A stretch of DNA of 21,502 bases from Collinsella sp. (GCA_014871605.1 WGSQ01000010.1:1-21502); one strand, 5' to 3'. Numbered from the stretch's first letter, positions 6,873-13,754 are shown. Numbers and translations are program-made. Notes: generated by a model not told the origin, from the letters alone.

Positions 6873-6958
6873 TACACGAAATCGGAAGTGTGGTTACCTG
6901 ATTCAATACACGAAATGGGAAGTATATACAGGCCCTTTTCTACACGAAATGGGAAGTG
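6873..6958. repeat. Three 18-bp direct repeats at exact 34-bp spacing
   Basis: The unit TACACGAAATGGGAAGTG occurs at 6873-6890 (one G to C change), 6907-6924 (last base A) and 6941-6958. The starts are 34 bp apart both times. The two 16-bp spacers are unrelated to each other. The array sits 23 bp upstream of the truncated ATPase start codon on the minus strand, as operator sites would. Confidence 0.85.
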
Positions 6959-7142
6959 CGGGTACCGCTGGAGCTTGTTGGGATAGATGGAGCGCATGTG
7001 TTGCGTCGCTCAGGTATGCTCATATGTGCCTAGAGTTTCACATGCCGAGAAAGGTTGATGGCTGCCATATCCACATACCAAAACACGGAGCGCTCAGCGC
7101 CGTCGACACCCGCGTCACCAATTTCCCCGCGGGGGGGGAGTT
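6959..7142. other. Island right end, non-coding
   Basis: I see no gene here. An exact 25-bp copy of the tail that follows the tRNA terminator (4056-4080) lies at 7099-7123. A G-rich run (7131-7138) comes just before the duplicated tRNA 3' end. Confidence 0.6.
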
Positions 7143-7260
7143 TTCGAATCCGCCCGGGGGCACCAGGGAATATGACGGCGTCGCGTGAGCGGCGCCGTTT
7201 TTGGTTAGTGGGGGCCGACGGCAGATTCGGGCCGTCGACGCTCGCGTCACCAATCGCGTC
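7143..7260 (+). repeat. Right copy of the 118-bp direct repeat (attR-like), with tRNA 3' fragment
   Basis: It holds 23 nt of the tRNA-Arg 3' end including CCA (7143-7165), a copy of its terminator, and the inverted T-arm tail. There is no 5' tRNA part, so this is not a functional tRNA. It matches 3968-4085 without gaps. Confidence 0.85.
7175..7202 (+). terminator. Duplicated tRNA terminator hairpin
   Basis: ACGGCGTCGC (7175-7184) pairs with GCGGCGCCGT (7189-7198) around GTGA, followed by a better T-run than in the left copy (7198-7202). It could insulate the sugar locus from island transcription. Confidence 0.7.
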
Positions 7261-7634
7261 ATTCGAATCGGCGCTGGGAATTCAGTGCTTTTCCTCATGC
7301 AAGTATCTTCCATCTTGCGTCGCCGTCAGCCGTGAGCGGTCGATTTTTACCGATAAACGGCAAATTAATTCAGAAAAAATCAGGTAATTTCAAGAATGGT
7401 CAAACTTGATTAACAGCAAAACCACAAGGTAGATGGCTTTATACGGTGAAAAACTCTGACACAATGAGAAAAAGAGTGAAAAATACTGATTGAAAATGAA
7501 CTTATGTGGCAGTAATCTACATGTCACAGGGTAAGCCCCGGCGCGCAGGCGGCGGCCCTTATCGAATTACGGATATAGATCAGGTGCTCGAACGGGCAGA
7601 AACGATCAAGGACGAAGGTAAAGGACGTAGAAGC
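7261..7634. other. Promoter region of the isomerase/PTS genes
   Basis: This AT-rich leader of the sugar locus holds a spaced direct repeat (7446-7489). A weak reading frame from GTG 7506 joins the following gene in frame but looks non-conserved. I found no clear -35/-10 pair. Confidence 0.45.
7446..7489 (+). promoter_or_regulatory. Candidate operator: direct repeat GTGAAAAA-N-TCTGA/ACTGA
   Basis: GTGAAAAACTCTGA (7446-7459) and GTGAAAAATACTGA (7476-7489) differ at two bases and start 30 bp apart. Direct repeats of this size are typical DeoR-family sites, and a DeoR gene lies downstream in the same locus. The binding is inferred. Confidence 0.4.
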
Positions 7635-8573
7635 ATGAAGCTTGCAACTCGTATCAACTCCTATTTTCGCGATGGCGACAAGAATCTTGATCGCGTGTTC
7701 GCGGAGTTCCAGAGCGTGGGCCTCACGCACGTCGACCTCAACTACCCCGAGCACTGCACAGGTGTCACGGCTGAGGACATGGCCGCCAAGCTCGCAGCTC
7801 ACGACCTGCAGCTGAACGGCTGCGCGCTGCGCTTCCGCAACGCCTTCCTCAACGGTGACCTGGGCAATGCCGATGATGCCCTTGCCGCGGAAGCCCTTGA
7901 GCTCTGCTACGAGGCGTGCGACTACTGCCGCACTGCCGGTGGCAACACGGTGACCATCTGGCTCGGCCACGACGGCTTTGACTACAGCTTCCAGATCGCC
8001 TACGCTCGCGTCTTCGACCAGCTCGTAGCCGCATTCCAGAAGGTTTGCGACTACGCGCCCGACCTCAAGATCTCGATTGAGTACAAACCCTACGAGGAGC
8101 GCGCGTACGCGTTCATCGACTCCATGGGTATGACCGGCATGATTCTCAACGCTGCAGACCGCCCGAACCTGGGCGTCACGCTGGATTACTGCCACATGCT
8201 CATGAAGCACGAGAACCCTGCCATGGCCGCCGACCTGTTCGGCCGCGAGGGCAAGCTCTACGGCATTCACCTAAACGACGGCAACGGTCGCTTCGACGAT
8301 GGCCTTATGATTGGTACGTCCACGCCGGTGAAGACCCTCGAGTTCCTCTACTACGTGAAGAAGCACGGTTACGACAGCGCAATCTACTTCGACACGTTCC
8401 CGGTCATCGAGCCCGCTGCCGGCGAGGCTGCACAGAACGACCAGATGATCCATCTGCTCAACGACGCCATCGAGGCCGTAAGCATGGAGAAGATCCAATC
8501 CGTTATCGATGCAAACGACGCGATTAAGGCAGCCGAGCTTGTCCGCGAGCTCTTCTGCGCAATGGGGAGGTAA
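7635..8573 (+). CDS. Sugar (phosphate) isomerase/epimerase, xylose isomerase-like TIM barrel
   Basis: A 312-residue AP-endonuclease-2/xylose isomerase-like TIM barrel. Such enzymes isomerise or epimerise sugars with a divalent metal. Likely metal-site stretches are SIEYKPYEERAY, GVTLDYCHMLM and YGIHLNDGNGRFDDGLMIGT. These recall rhamnose-isomerase-like and ketose 3-epimerase-like members, but the exact substrate cannot be read from the sequence. I chose ATG 7635 because the barrel begins MKLATRINSYF and AAGGA at 7621-7625 lies 9 nt upstream. An in-frame GTG at 7506 would add 43 residues without recognisable homology. The PTS permease follows after 3 nt. Together with the AlsE and RpiB-like enzymes downstream, it probably acts on the imported hexose. 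Confidence 0.8.
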   Translation: MKLATRINSYFRDGDKNLDRVFAEFQSVGLTHVDLNYPEHCTGVTAEDMAAKLAAHDLQLNGCALRFRNAFLNGDLGNADDALAAEALELCYEACDYCRTAGGNTVTIWLGHDGFDYSFQIAYARVFDQLVAAFQKVCDYAPDLKISIEYKPYEERAYAFIDSMGMTGMILNAADRPNLGVTLDYCHMLMKHENPAMAADLFGREGKLYGIHLNDGNGRFDDGLMIGTSTPVKTLEFLYYVKKHGYDSAIYFDTFPVIEPAAGEAAQNDQMIHLLNDAIEAVSMEKIQSVIDANDAIKAAELVRELFCAMGR

Positions 8574-8576
8574 CCA

Positions 8577-9953
8577 ATGAAACGCGACTGGAACGCGATG
8601 GCTCAGGGGATTCTGGACGCCGTCGGTGGTCCCGAGAACATCTCGGGCATGACGCACTGCGCGACGCGCCTGCGCCTCAATCTCAAAGACGACGCGGCTT
8701 GCGACGACGCTGCGGTCAAGGAAGTCGAAGGCGTTGTGAACACGCTGAACAAGGCCGGTCAGTACCAGGTTCTCATCGGCACTGAGGTCCCGAAGCTGTA
8801 CGAGAAGTTTGAGCCGCTGGTCAAGGGTTCGGGCGTGGAAATCTCCGCTGCTACCAAGGACGAGGGTGAGAGCATCGTCAGCCAAGTCTTCTCCGCGATC
8901 TCCGGCATCTTTGCCCCGCTGCTGCCCGCCATGGCCGGCTCCGGTATCCTGCGCGGCTTCGTTATCCTGGCCGCCCAGCTCGGCATCATCGCTGAGGGCA
9001 CGGGTACCTACACCATCCTGTACACCCTGGCCATGAGCGTGTTCTACTTCCTGCCCGTGCTGCTCGGCTTCTCCGCCGGCAAGCGCTTCGGCGCGAGCCC
9101 GTACCTGTCGGCGCTGCTCGGCGCGTGCCTGCTCTACCCGGACTTCATCGCCCTCATGGGCGACGCGGGCAACGGCGCCATGACGGACTTCTTCGGCATC
9201 CCCGTGGTTCTCATGAACTACAACTCCACGGTTATCCCTGCCATCTTGTCTGTCTGGGTCTACTCGTACCTGTACAAGTGGCTCGATGAGCACGTTTCCG
9301 AGATGCTCAAGCTCGTCGTGCTGCCCGCCATCTCCCTGATCGTTATGGTTCCGCTCACCATGCTCGTCATCGGTCCCCTGGGCGTCTACGCTGGTGAGGC
9401 CATCGCCTTCGTGGTCAACTGGCTGATCGAGCGCAGCTCCGTGTTCGCCGGCGTGCTGGTTGGCGGCGGCTGGTCCGTGCTGGTGTCCATGGGCATCCAC
9501 TGGGCCGTGAACCCCATCATGATCAACAACATCGCTCAGAACGGCTTCGACTACATCTGCCCCTTCACCTTCGCCTGCAACTTCGCCGTTATCGGCTGCG
9601 CCTTCGGCGTGTTCCTCAAGGCCCGCGACCAGAAGCTCAAGAGCTTCGCGATGACCGGTGTCGTATCGATCGCCCTGTCCGCCATCATCGAGCCCACGCT
9701 GTTCGGTATGCTCGTGAAGAACAAGAAGGTCTGGCTTGCGCAGATCATCGGCGGTGCCGTCGGCGGCGCGTTCCTCGGTATCATGAAGGTCGTCACCACT
9801 GCGTTCACCTTCGGTTCCGTCACTACGTTCCCGGCTTTCGTGAGTTCCGACCCCATGAACTTCGCTTGGGCTATGGTCGGCATGCTCATTTCCGCCGTCG
9901 TGGCCGGTGTTCTTGCCTTCGCCTTCACCGGCAAGGAGGATCAGCTCGCCTAA
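8577..9953 (+). CDS. PTS EIIBC, glucose/beta-glucoside family
   Basis: Membrane permease that phosphorylates its sugar during import. The EIIB domain is at the N-terminus (about 1-85), with the phospho-cysteine in GMTHCATRLRLNL (Cys28). The EIIC membrane domain (about 100-450) has the family stretches FAPLLPAMAGSGILRG, PVLLGFSAGKRFG and IEPTLFGM. There is no EIIA domain. The chain is 458 residues long against over 600 for BglF-type EIIBCA, so a separate EIIA must serve it, and none is in this window. GGGGAGG at 8564-8570 is 6 nt from ATG. The arrangement with the TIM-barrel gene indicates one operon. A beta-glucoside is possible, but no phospho-glucosidase is nearby, so a free rare hexose is favoured. 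Confidence 0.9.
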   Translation: MKRDWNAMAQGILDAVGGPENISGMTHCATRLRLNLKDDAACDDAAVKEVEGVVNTLNKAGQYQVLIGTEVPKLYEKFEPLVKGSGVEISAATKDEGESIVSQVFSAISGIFAPLLPAMAGSGILRGFVILAAQLGIIAEGTGTYTILYTLAMSVFYFLPVLLGFSAGKRFGASPYLSALLGACLLYPDFIALMGDAGNGAMTDFFGIPVVLMNYNSTVIPAILSVWVYSYLYKWLDEHVSEMLKLVVLPAISLIVMVPLTMLVIGPLGVYAGEAIAFVVNWLIERSSVFAGVLVGGGWSVLVSMGIHWAVNPIMINNIAQNGFDYICPFTFACNFAVIGCAFGVFLKARDQKLKSFAMTGVVSIALSAIIEPTLFGMLVKNKKVWLAQIIGGAVGGAFLGIMKVVTTAFTFGSVTTFPAFVSSDPMNFAWAMVGMLISAVVAGVLAFAFTGKEDQLA

Positions 9954-10177
9954 GAGCCCCGGATGCGCCGCCTCTCCTAGGGTCGTTCTCTTCGCTTGAA
10001 GAGCGTCGCGCTTACGCGAGGTGTGTCAACCTCGTTCAAATTGTGAACGAGAGGGTAGGTCAATCGATTAAGCGGTCGTCATCGCAACAGGTGGCGGCCG
10101 CTATTCTGCTTGTGCGTTACACTTTTCGAAAAGAAGTGAACGAGCGTGAAGCAGAGTGGTTTGGAGAGGTTCCCAAT
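9954..10177. promoter_or_regulatory. Regulatory region before the DeoR gene with two inverted repeats
   Basis: CTCGTTCA (10031-10038) pairs with TGAACGAG (10044-10051). A 12-bp perfect palindrome CTTTTCGAAAAG (10122-10133) overlaps a possible -10 TACACT (10118-10123). The 9-mer GTGAACGAG occurs at 10043-10051 and 10136-10144. A small hairpin (9988-9993 with 9998-10003) follows the permease but has no T-run, so termination there is doubtful. These are candidate sites for autoregulation by DeoR. Confidence 0.45.
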
Positions 10178-10921
10178 ATGATTCCGTATGAGCGCCAGGA
10201 GCGAATTGTAGAGTGCCTGCAGAAGTCGGGCCTCGCGAGGATTTCCGAGCTGCAGGAGGAGCTGCCGGGCGTCTCTATTTCGACGCTACGTCGCGACCTC
10301 AAGGAGCTGGAGGCGCTTGGCAAGGTTGAGCATCTTTCGGGCGGCGCGGTGAGGCTCCTCTCGGCTGTCCACGAGGTGAGTATCTCGACGCGTTCGGGCC
10401 TACACGGGAGTGAGAAGGAACAGATTGCCCAAGTCGCCTTGCGTTTTGTTGAGGACGGGGACACGCTCTACTTGGACTCGGGTTCCACCTGCACGGCGCT
10501 GCTGCGTCTGCTGCTCGACCGCGACGTGACAATTTACACGACGGATGCCTCGGCGTGCCTGATTAAGAGCGAGACGCGCGCCCAGCTCATCGTGGTGGGT
10601 GGCGAGTTCAACTATGTGAACTCCTCGTTCTGCGGTTCTATGACCGAATCGATCCTGCGCGATCTGTACTTCGATAAGGCGTTTATCGGGACCAACGCGA
10701 TTGACGAGGACCGCGGCGTCATGACGCCCTCCTACGTTGAGGCGGCGAAGAAGCGCATCGTGCGCGAGAATTCGAATAAGGCGTACGTGCTGTGCGACAG
10801 CTCGAAGTTCCATCAGTTCTCGAATGTTCGCGCGTTTGGGTTCGATGGTGTGTCGATTATCGCGGAGTCCTATGACGAGAAGATCGCCCAGTGCGCGCGC
10901 CTGATCACGCCTGGAGCGTAG
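10178..10921 (+). CDS. DeoR family transcriptional regulator
   Basis: A 247-residue sugar-operon regulator, usually a repressor released by a sugar phosphate. The N-terminal DeoR helix-turn-helix is clear: RQERIVECLQKSG, then ISTLRRDLKELEALG (residues 6-51). The C-terminal sensor domain has LDSGSTCTALLRLL, IVVGGEFN, FDKAFIGTNAID and AYVLCDSSKF, as is typical. ATG 10178 lies 8 nt after GGAGAGG (10163-10169). An upstream in-frame extension has no homology and is rejected. The gene stands between the permease and the alsE-like gene with long gaps on both sides, so it probably has its own promoter. Confidence 0.9.
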   Translation: MIPYERQERIVECLQKSGLARISELQEELPGVSISTLRRDLKELEALGKVEHLSGGAVRLLSAVHEVSISTRSGLHGSEKEQIAQVALRFVEDGDTLYLDSGSTCTALLRLLLDRDVTIYTTDASACLIKSETRAQLIVVGGEFNYVNSSFCGSMTESILRDLYFDKAFIGTNAIDEDRGVMTPSYVEAAKKRIVRENSNKAYVLCDSSKFHQFSNVRAFGFDGVSIIAESYDEKIAQCARLITPGA

Positions 10922-11095
10922 GGGGTCCGGGCTCAGGTCTGCGGATTGCGGCACCTGGCTGCTGCTGTCCGCGTAGCGGGATTTCTTCCTAGGGAATACG
11001 ACAGCGTTTCGTGGTGCGGGCTCCTGCATGATACCAGCTAGATAGGCAAATATGGCAACGTTGTGAATCTGGAAAAGCCTGCAGGTTAACAACGT

Positions 11096-11110
11096 GGTTA
11101 AACGATTAAT
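11096..11110. promoter_or_regulatory. LacI-type operator 1 before alsE
   Basis: GGTTAAACGATTAAT contains TTAA-ACGA-TTAA, near-palindromic around a central CG as is usual for LacI-family operators. An extra half-site GGTTAAC lies 12 bp upstream (11084-11090). Confidence 0.7.
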
Positions 11111-11129
11111 CAGCCAGACTGTAAATAAA

Positions 11130-11144
11130 GGTTAAACGATTAAT
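11130..11144. promoter_or_regulatory. LacI-type operator 2 before alsE
   Basis: An exact second copy of the 15-bp operator, 34 bp downstream of the first and 43 bp before the start codon. Confidence 0.7.
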
Positions 11145-11186
11145 TACCACCGAGTAGATAATCACCGAGCAGATAAGGAGTTCACT

Positions 11187-11840
11187 ATGCTGCTCTGCCC
11201 CAGTCTCATGTGCGCCGACTACGGCAATCTGCGTGCGACCGTCGAGGATCTCGACGCCGCCGGCATCGACATCTTCCATTGCGACGTGATGGACGGCAGT
11301 TTCGTTCCCAATTTCGCCATGGGTCTCGAAGACATCAAGGCCGTGCGAGCTGCCACCAACAAGCTCGTCGACGTGCACCTTATGGTCGAGAATCCTGCCA
11401 GCAAGGTTGAACTTTTCGCCTCCGCCGGCGCGGACATCATCTATATCCATCCGGAGTCCGAGCGTTACGTGGTCAAGACACTCGCCGCGATTAAGTCCCT
11501 CGGCAAGAGCGCCGGTATCGCCGTGAACCCCGACACCTCTATCTCCGAGATCGAGGAGATGTTGAACCTCTGCGATTACGTGATGGTCATGACGGTGAAT
11601 CCGGGTTTTGCCGGTCAGAGCTTTATCGAGTTCACGAACGACAAGGTGCGTCGCCTTGCCGCGCTGAAGGAGCGCTTTGGCTTCAAGCTCATGATCGACG
11701 GCGCCTGCTCGCCCGAGCGCGTGCGCGACCTGTCCGCCATTGGCGCGGACGGATTTATCCTGGGCACCAGTGCGCTGTTTGGCAAGGACGCTGGTTACGA
11801 GGAGTGTCTGCGCCGTTTGCGCGCCGGCGAGGTGTATTAG
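11187..11840 (+). CDS. alsE: D-allulose-6-phosphate 3-epimerase-like / ribulose-phosphate 3-epimerase family
   Basis: A 217-residue TIM-barrel epimerase of the Rpe family, which inverts C3 of a ketose phosphate using a metal ion. Ligand and catalytic residues are His31 and Asp33 (FHCDVMDG), His64 (VDVHLMV) and Asp171 (MIDGACS). Several stretches resemble E. coli AlsE more than Rpe as I recall them: PSLMC at the N-terminus, VMTVNPGFAGQSFI, IDG-C and GTSALF. This favours allulose-6-phosphate to fructose-6-phosphate over the pentose reaction. AAGGAG (11175-11180) is 6 nt before ATG. Two LacI-type operators lie upstream, and the RpiB-like gene follows after 72 nt. A plain Rpe role is the main alternative. 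Confidence 0.82.
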   Translation: MLLCPSLMCADYGNLRATVEDLDAAGIDIFHCDVMDGSFVPNFAMGLEDIKAVRAATNKLVDVHLMVENPASKVELFASAGADIIYIHPESERYVVKTLAAIKSLGKSAGIAVNPDTSISEIEEMLNLCDYVMVMTVNPGFAGQSFIEFTNDKVRRLAALKERFGFKLMIDGACSPERVRDLSAIGADGFILGTSALFGKDAGYEECLRRLRAGEVY

Positions 11841-11912
11841 AAGCGGAACGGCGAATTAGGACGGATTGAGCGCGCGGCATGCGCGAATGGTTCTTATGGA
11901 AAGGGGTCTCTT

Positions 11913-12389
11913 TTGAAGATCGGTATTGGAAACGACCACGTCGCAGTCGAGTACAAGGAAGCCATCACGGCGTATATCCAGGAGAAGTACGGCTACGAAG
12001 TCGTGAACTTCGGTACGGACAGCACCGAGCGCTTTGACTATCCCATCGCGGGTGAGGCCGTGGCGGACGCTGTCATGTCCGGCGAGGTTGATCGCGGTAT
12101 CGTTATCTGCGGTACGGGTGTGGGCATCTCGCTTGCCGCCAACAAGGTGCGCGGTATCCGTTGCTGCACCTGCTCTGAGCCGTATTCCGCTCGCCTGTCG
12201 CGCGAGCACAACAACACCAACATGCTCGCATTTGGTGCTCGTGTGGTAGGCATCGAGCTGGCCAAAATGATTGTCGACGCCTGGCTCACCGGCGAGTTCG
12301 AGGGCGGCCGTCACCAGCGACGCATCGATATGATTCGCCAGATCGAGGCTCGTCAGCTCGTACGTGCGGAGGAAGCACGCGGCTGGTAG
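11913..12389 (+). CDS. rpiB: RpiB/AlsB/LacAB family sugar-phosphate isomerase
   Basis: A 158-residue aldose-ketose isomerase. RpiB interconverts ribose-5-phosphate and ribulose-5-phosphate, and the E. coli enzyme (also called AlsB) also handles allose-6-phosphate to allulose-6-phosphate. Cys66 in VICGTGVGIS and His99 in SREHNNTN occupy the positions of the E. coli catalytic residues. IGNDHVAVEYK near the start and the C-terminal GGRHQRRIDMI are family marks. Translation appears to start at TTG 11913, 6 nt after GGAAAGGGG (11898-11906), because MKIGIGNDH is the conserved beginning. It follows the alsE-like gene and ends at a strong terminator. With AlsE it would convert allose-6-phosphate to fructose-6-phosphate. 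Confidence 0.87.
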   Translation: MKIGIGNDHVAVEYKEAITAYIQEKYGYEVVNFGTDSTERFDYPIAGEAVADAVMSGEVDRGIVICGTGVGISLAANKVRGIRCCTCSEPYSARLSREHNNTNMLAFGARVVGIELAKMIVDAWLTGEFEGGRHQRRIDMIRQIEARQLVRAEEARGW

Positions 12390-12392
12390 CGG

Positions 12393-12428
12393 AAAAGCCC
12401 GTCACCCGTGTGTGGTGGCGGGCTTTTT
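12393..12428 (+). terminator. Terminator of the alsE-rpiB operon
   Basis: A 13-bp stem (12394-12406 with 12414-12426, one T-G pair) with a 7-nt loop ends in TTTTT. The A-run on the left arm means it may also work for the convergent lacI transcript. Confidence 0.88.
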
Positions 12429-12490
12429 GCATGTCGCGCGTGGGATAGAGCACATGCGAGAGAAAAACGCGGCTATTCGCTGCCCGCTGT

Positions 12491-13501
12491 CTAGCTGCTC
12501 GCGCGTTGCACGAGCTTAACGGGGACGAGCGTCTCCATCTCGGGCTCTTCGCCGCGCAGCAGGGCGAGCAGGGCCTGACATCCCTCGTGCGCGAGGCGCT
12601 CGGGGAAGCGGCGGATAGTGCTGATTTGCGGCGTCGGAAGCTGCGCATAGACGGAATCGTCGAAGCCGATGAGACGGACGTCCTCGGGTACGCGCTTGCC
12701 GGCGGCAACGAGCGCACGCAGCGCGCCCACGGCTGCGTGGTCGCTATGGGCGAAGATGCCGTCGACGGGGTAGCCCGTGGAGAGGAAGTCGGTCACGAGC
12801 TCTTCGGACTCGATGATGCTCGGCTGCTTACCCGAGACAAACAGCTGGTAGTCGCGGCGTAGCGGCATTCCGTGCGCGGCGAGCGCCCGCTCGTAGCCCA
12901 TCTGGCGCTCGTTGCCGGGGTAGTTGGCGGTAAAACTCGAGATGCTCAGGATGTCCTTGCAGCCGCGCTCGATGAGGTGCTCGGTCGCCATGTAGCCACC
13001 GCCGATGTTGTCGGAGCCCACGTGTGGGAAACCGAGGTCGTTTTCGGGCGCACGGTCGATGCAGACCACGGGGATTCCGTGGGGGACGAACTCGCCGTCG
13101 AGCCTGCGCAGGCCGGAGATACAGATGATGCCGTCGGCCTGCTTGCTTGCCAGCGTGCGGAAGTAGTCGCGCTCGCGGGCAGGGTCATTGGCGCTGTTGC
13201 AAACAAAGACCGAGTAGTCCTCGGTTGCCAGCTCGCGCTCCACATGCAGGGCGATCTTGGAAAAGAAGTCGTTGGAGATGTCCGGCACGATCATGCCGAT
13301 GGTCCGGGACTGGGCCATACGGAGGCTCTTCGCCGCCATGTTCGTGACGTAGCCGTATTCCTTGAGGGCGGCTTCCACGCGCTTGCGGGTGTCTTCGGAA
13401 AAACGGCCGTTGCCGTTGATGACGTGGGAGACCGTGGCGACGGATACGCCGGCCGCGACGGCAATCTGGCGCATGGATGGGCGCTTGCCTGGTGTGGGCA
13501 T
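12491..13501 (-). CDS. LacI family transcriptional regulator
   Basis: A 336-residue repressor. The N-terminal helix-turn-helix (MRQIAVAAGVSVATVSHVIN, residues 10-29) and hinge helix region (TNMAAKSLR) are followed by a periplasmic-binding-like sensor domain (SRTIGMIVPDISNDFFSKI, GIFAHSDHAAVGALRAL, LIGFDDS). AGGAGG (plus-strand 13506-13511) stands 4 nt from the ATG. It is transcribed toward the alsE-rpiB operon and ends about 60 bp beyond that operon's terminator. A TTAA-N4-TTAA site in its own promoter matches the sites before alsE, so it probably represses both. The inducer is unknown; a sugar or sugar phosphate of the pathway is likely. Confidence 0.92.
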   Translation of the reverse strand: MPTPGKRPSMRQIAVAAGVSVATVSHVINGNGRFSEDTRKRVEAALKEYGYVTNMAAKSLRMAQSRTIGMIVPDISNDFFSKIALHVERELATEDYSVFVCNSANDPARERDYFRTLASKQADGIICISGLRRLDGEFVPHGIPVVCIDRAPENDLGFPHVGSDNIGGGYMATEHLIERGCKDILSISSFTANYPGNERQMGYERALAAHGMPLRRDYQLFVSGKQPSIIESEELVTDFLSTGYPVDGIFAHSDHAAVGALRALVAAGKRVPEDVRLIGFDDSVYAQLPTPQISTIRRFPERLAHEGCQALLALLRGEEPEMETLVPVKLVQRASS

Positions 13502-13524
13502 GGGGCCTCCTGCTACTTTCGGGT

Positions 13525-13540
13525 GGTTAACAGATTAACC
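13525..13540. promoter_or_regulatory. LacI-type operator in the lacI promoter
   Basis: GGTTAACAGATTAACC holds TTAA-CAGA-TTAA with outer GG/CC symmetry. It lies 24-39 bp before the lacI start and just downstream of the -10 element, covering the expected transcription start. Its centre CAGA differs from the ACGA of the alsE sites. Confidence 0.65.
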
Positions 13541-13543
13541 GAG

Positions 13544-13549
13544 ATTGTA
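13544..13549 (-). promoter_or_regulatory. -10 element of lacI
   Basis: TACAAT on the minus strand is a good -10 hexamer, about 45 bp before the start codon. No convincing -35 is seen at 17 bp. Confidence 0.5.
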
Positions 13550-13553
13550 GCGC

Positions 13554-13754
13554 ATGCGCGATGCCGTAATGGGTCGCTTCGAAGTCGTTTTGTCGCGCTC
13601 GGTCTGCACCTTGGATAAGAAGGAGTTCGTCGAGCACTCCGATCCGGAGCACACGCGCGCCAACATCCCGCTGTTCCAGCAGGGCATCATGATACAGCAG
13701 CTCAACTCCGAGAAGCTCGTGGTCGAGATCATGGTGAAGTTCTGCGGCCAGTAA
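13554..13754 (+). pseudogene. Orphan reading frame, probable 3' remnant of a lost gene
   Basis: Sixty-six codons run divergently from lacI. From about codon 20 the frame shows the GC-ending codon bias of the host genes and a protein-like sequence (LDKKEFVEHSDPEHTRANIP, then FQQGIMIQQL and a C-terminus of VEIMVKFCGQ). The first 20 codons lack that bias. There is no Shine-Dalgarno site, a stop codon (TAG 13548-13550) stands just upstream, and the start overlaps the lacI promoter. I do not recognise the family. It may be the C-terminal end of a deleted gene or a small expressed protein. Confidence 0.4.

Larger units (their letters stand above)
3991..7165. mobile_element. tRNA-Arg-linked genomic island carrying restriction-modification
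   Basis: The 3175-bp segment lies between the 3' end of tRNA-Arg and a second copy of that 3' end. It contains an EcoRII-like methyltransferase and endonuclease, a truncated ATPase and a 34-bp-spaced repeat array, all accessory in nature. No integrase, recombinase or transposase gene is visible inside. It may be a deletion remnant of a larger integrated element, or one mobilised by an enzyme from elsewhere. The boundaries are inferred from the repeats. Confidence 0.65.
10922..11186. other. Promoter region of the alsE-rpiB operon
   Basis: No gene is seen. The right half holds two LacI-type operators. A 14-bp near-identical tandem pair with a 15-bp period (11148-11161 and 11163-11176) overlaps the start of the Shine-Dalgarno site. 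No promoter hexamers can be fixed with confidence. Confidence 0.5.

Noticed and set aside
6873..6958. Possible CRISPR array
   Set aside because: Repeats of 18 bp with 16-bp spacers are too short, only three units exist, and no cas gene is nearby.
7506..7634. An N-terminal extension of the TIM-barrel enzyme from GTG 7506
   Set aside because: The extension has no recognisable homology, while ATG 7635 has a proper Shine-Dalgarno site and begins at the usual first strand of the barrel.
8271..9500. A 409-codon minus-strand frame under the EIIBC gene
   Set aside because: It is the shadow of a GC-rich coding sequence with no ribosome binding site or recognisable domain.
10986..11010. A possible further relic of the tRNA tail (AGGGAATACGACAGCG against AGGGAATATGACGGCG)
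   Set aside because: Only about 16 bases match and neither the tRNA end before nor the hairpin after is preserved, so chance is likely.
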